Shown: positions 13,621 through 14,618 of the stretch, one piece after another
How positions within the stretch are numbered: the first letter of the stretch is position 1
Layout: every line of letters begins with the position of its first letter
NCBI GenBank assembly: GCA_001824325.1
Contig: MHXC01000065.1
Span: 5,372 to 19,989 of the forward strand
Source: Parcubacteria group bacterium RIFCSPHIGHO2_01_FULL_47_10b
GTDB taxonomy: Bacteria > Patescibacteriota > Minisyncoccia > 2-01-FULL-47-10
Length of the DNA: 14,618 nucleotides
Direction: 5' to 3'
Notes under the pieces: model-generated
The model's database searches: none
The model's input: the letters and a program-made list of their open reading frames with translations, nothing else
Told to the model about the DNA's origin: nothing
Made by a program: the position numbers and the translations under genes

Positions 13621-14618
13621 ATGTCCGACTCATATTACAATATTGCCCGTATTCTCCGAATCAATCCTGATCACCTGAAGTCGCTGGACAGCTCGATGCG
13701 TGAAATCACAGGGAAATCAGGCGTTATTGATGCGATCGACGCTGATAATCACGAAAAAATCGATCGGGCGTTACAAGAAATGCATATCACTGATCGGAAA
13801 GCAGAAATTATCTATGAGGCGCTGATACAGCGACTGGGTGAGGCAGACGCAGAGTTATTCCAACGCCTCGGCAAACCGCAGCTGGAGCAACCTGAAACTG
13901 TAACCCCATTAATCCGTACTGGCTATGAACTTGCCCAACCGAACAAAGGGTTATTTTTGAAGCATGCGAAAGCGACCGACATGCTTCGCCAATGTCCGCC
14001 GCCGAATATCATGAAAGCACTAGGGTATTCGAATGTTGATGAAATGCTTGCGAAGGAAAAATTGATCGAGGTTTATAGTGCGTTACGATTCATGGAATCG
14101 CGCGAATGGATGAACGTGACTTTTTTGAAAACTTACGAAACGCTGAGCCCAAACGACTTCGAAGAACGGGATATCGAAACTATTGTATTGCCCATGCGTT
14201 GGCTTGAAATCGGCGAACGATTTGCTGGGAAAAAGTATCACAATTTGAGCCACCTAAAGGAACTTGGGGTTATCTTTATAATTCCTATAAAAATCGATTC
14301 CCCGGGAGAGTTGTCCACGGTGCTCACCTTATTATTGCACTACTTGAACGAGGTGCAGTTCTATTCAAAGCTTATTTTGTCATACGCCAAAAATGCAGTC
14401 ACATTTAGCCAAAAATTAATTTCGTTTATACGCGGCGACGTAGGGGAAGCAGGCATGGCGGATGCCAACGCCCATGTTCGTTGGCTCATTGTGCAACGAT
14501 ACTTATCAAAGGATGACCCGGTCGATCCTCGATTATTCACTCACCATGTGAACCCCGAAGCGATCCATTGGAAAAAAGCAACGGAACAAGTAACTGCCCT
14601 TGGACTTGGGCTGTGGAA
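13621..14618 (+). CDS. Unrecognised large protein, N-terminal part (3' end outside window)
   Basis: An open frame from ATG 13621 to the window edge gives at least 332 residues, starting MSDSYYNIARILRINPDHLK. No family is recognised. It looks soluble: there is no signal peptide or obvious membrane segment, and only one Cys is seen (in RQCPPPN). The N-terminal ~100 residues are charged and probably helical (SSMREITGK, KIDRALQEMHI). A middle region (KALGYSNVDEMLAKEKLIEVYSAL) looks like a helix-turn-helix or helical repeat. Later stretches mix hydrophobic strands (ELGVIFIIPIKI) with helices. Codon use is like its neighbours. No Shine-Dalgarno precedes the ATG, which lies 27 bases after the tandem repeats. 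It may share a transcript with the kinase gene. Confidence 0.8.
   Translation, partial: MSDSYYNIARILRINPDHLKSLDSSMREITGKSGVIDAIDADNHEKIDRALQEMHITDRKAEIIYEALIQRLGEADAELFQRLGKPQLEQPETVTPLIRTGYELAQPNKGLFLKHAKATDMLRQCPPPNIMKALGYSNVDEMLAKEKLIEVYSALRFMESREWMNVTFLKTYETLSPNDFEERDIETIVLPMRWLEIGERFAGKKYHNLSHLKELGVIFIIPIKIDSPGELSTVLTLLLHYLNEVQFYSKLILSYAKNAVTFSQKLISFIRGDVGEAGMADANAHVRWLIVQRYLSKDDPVDPRLFTHHVNPEAIHWKKATEQVTALGLGLW

Overview
The window looks like a piece of a Candidate Phyla Radiation (Patescibacteria, probably parcubacterial) genome. The 16S rRNA gene has compact variable regions, CPR-type changes in normally universal stretches, and four large introns. It stands alone, with no 23S, 5S or tRNA gene after it. 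The metabolic genes are short, closely packed single-domain forms, including a transketolase split into two subunits. Codon use fits the standard bacterial code, with TGA used as stop. The lineage is inferred from these traits and has not been tested phylogenetically.

Layout. Bases 2-409 are the 3' end of a gene for a C-terminally membrane-anchored surface protein. Its stop codon lies inside the -35 box of a near-perfect promoter. A 370-400 base leader follows, then a 16S gene at about 805-5531. Of its 4,727 bases, about 3,255 are intron. Placed by E. coli numbering, the introns follow U516 (group I with a LAGLIDADG gene), U793 (group I with a LAGLIDADG gene), C1399 (an ORF-less group II intron with an atypical 5' end) and U1498 (group I with a different LAGLIDADG gene). 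The mature RNA would be about 1,472 nt. A 25-bp long-range helix (625-649 with 5666-5690) clasps the whole precursor, and a Rho-independent terminator at 5711-5740 ends the unit.

From 5756 onward all genes run on the + strand. They are a glutaredoxin-like protein, a thioredoxin-reductase-like flavoprotein, glutamate dehydrogenase, GAPDH, ribose-5-phosphate isomerase B, a ribulose-phosphate 3-epimerase-like protein, the two transketolase halves, a PfkB-family sugar kinase, five copies of a 10-bp tandem repeat, and the start of a long unrecognised gene that leaves the window.

How the genes fit together. RpiB, Rpe and split transketolase make up most of a non-oxidative pentose phosphate module. 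GAPDH takes the triose phosphate it produces, and the PfkB kinase could feed in a sugar or nucleoside. The glutaredoxin and flavoprotein pair looks like a small thiol-redox system. Glutamate dehydrogenase links carbon and nitrogen metabolism. Only two of the ten protein genes after the 16S have a clear Shine-Dalgarno sequence, although the 16S anti-Shine-Dalgarno is intact.

The most notable system is the 16S gene: two ribozyme classes and two kinds of homing endonuclease, with introns placed exactly at nucleotides of the ribosome's 530 loop, 790 loop and decoding site.
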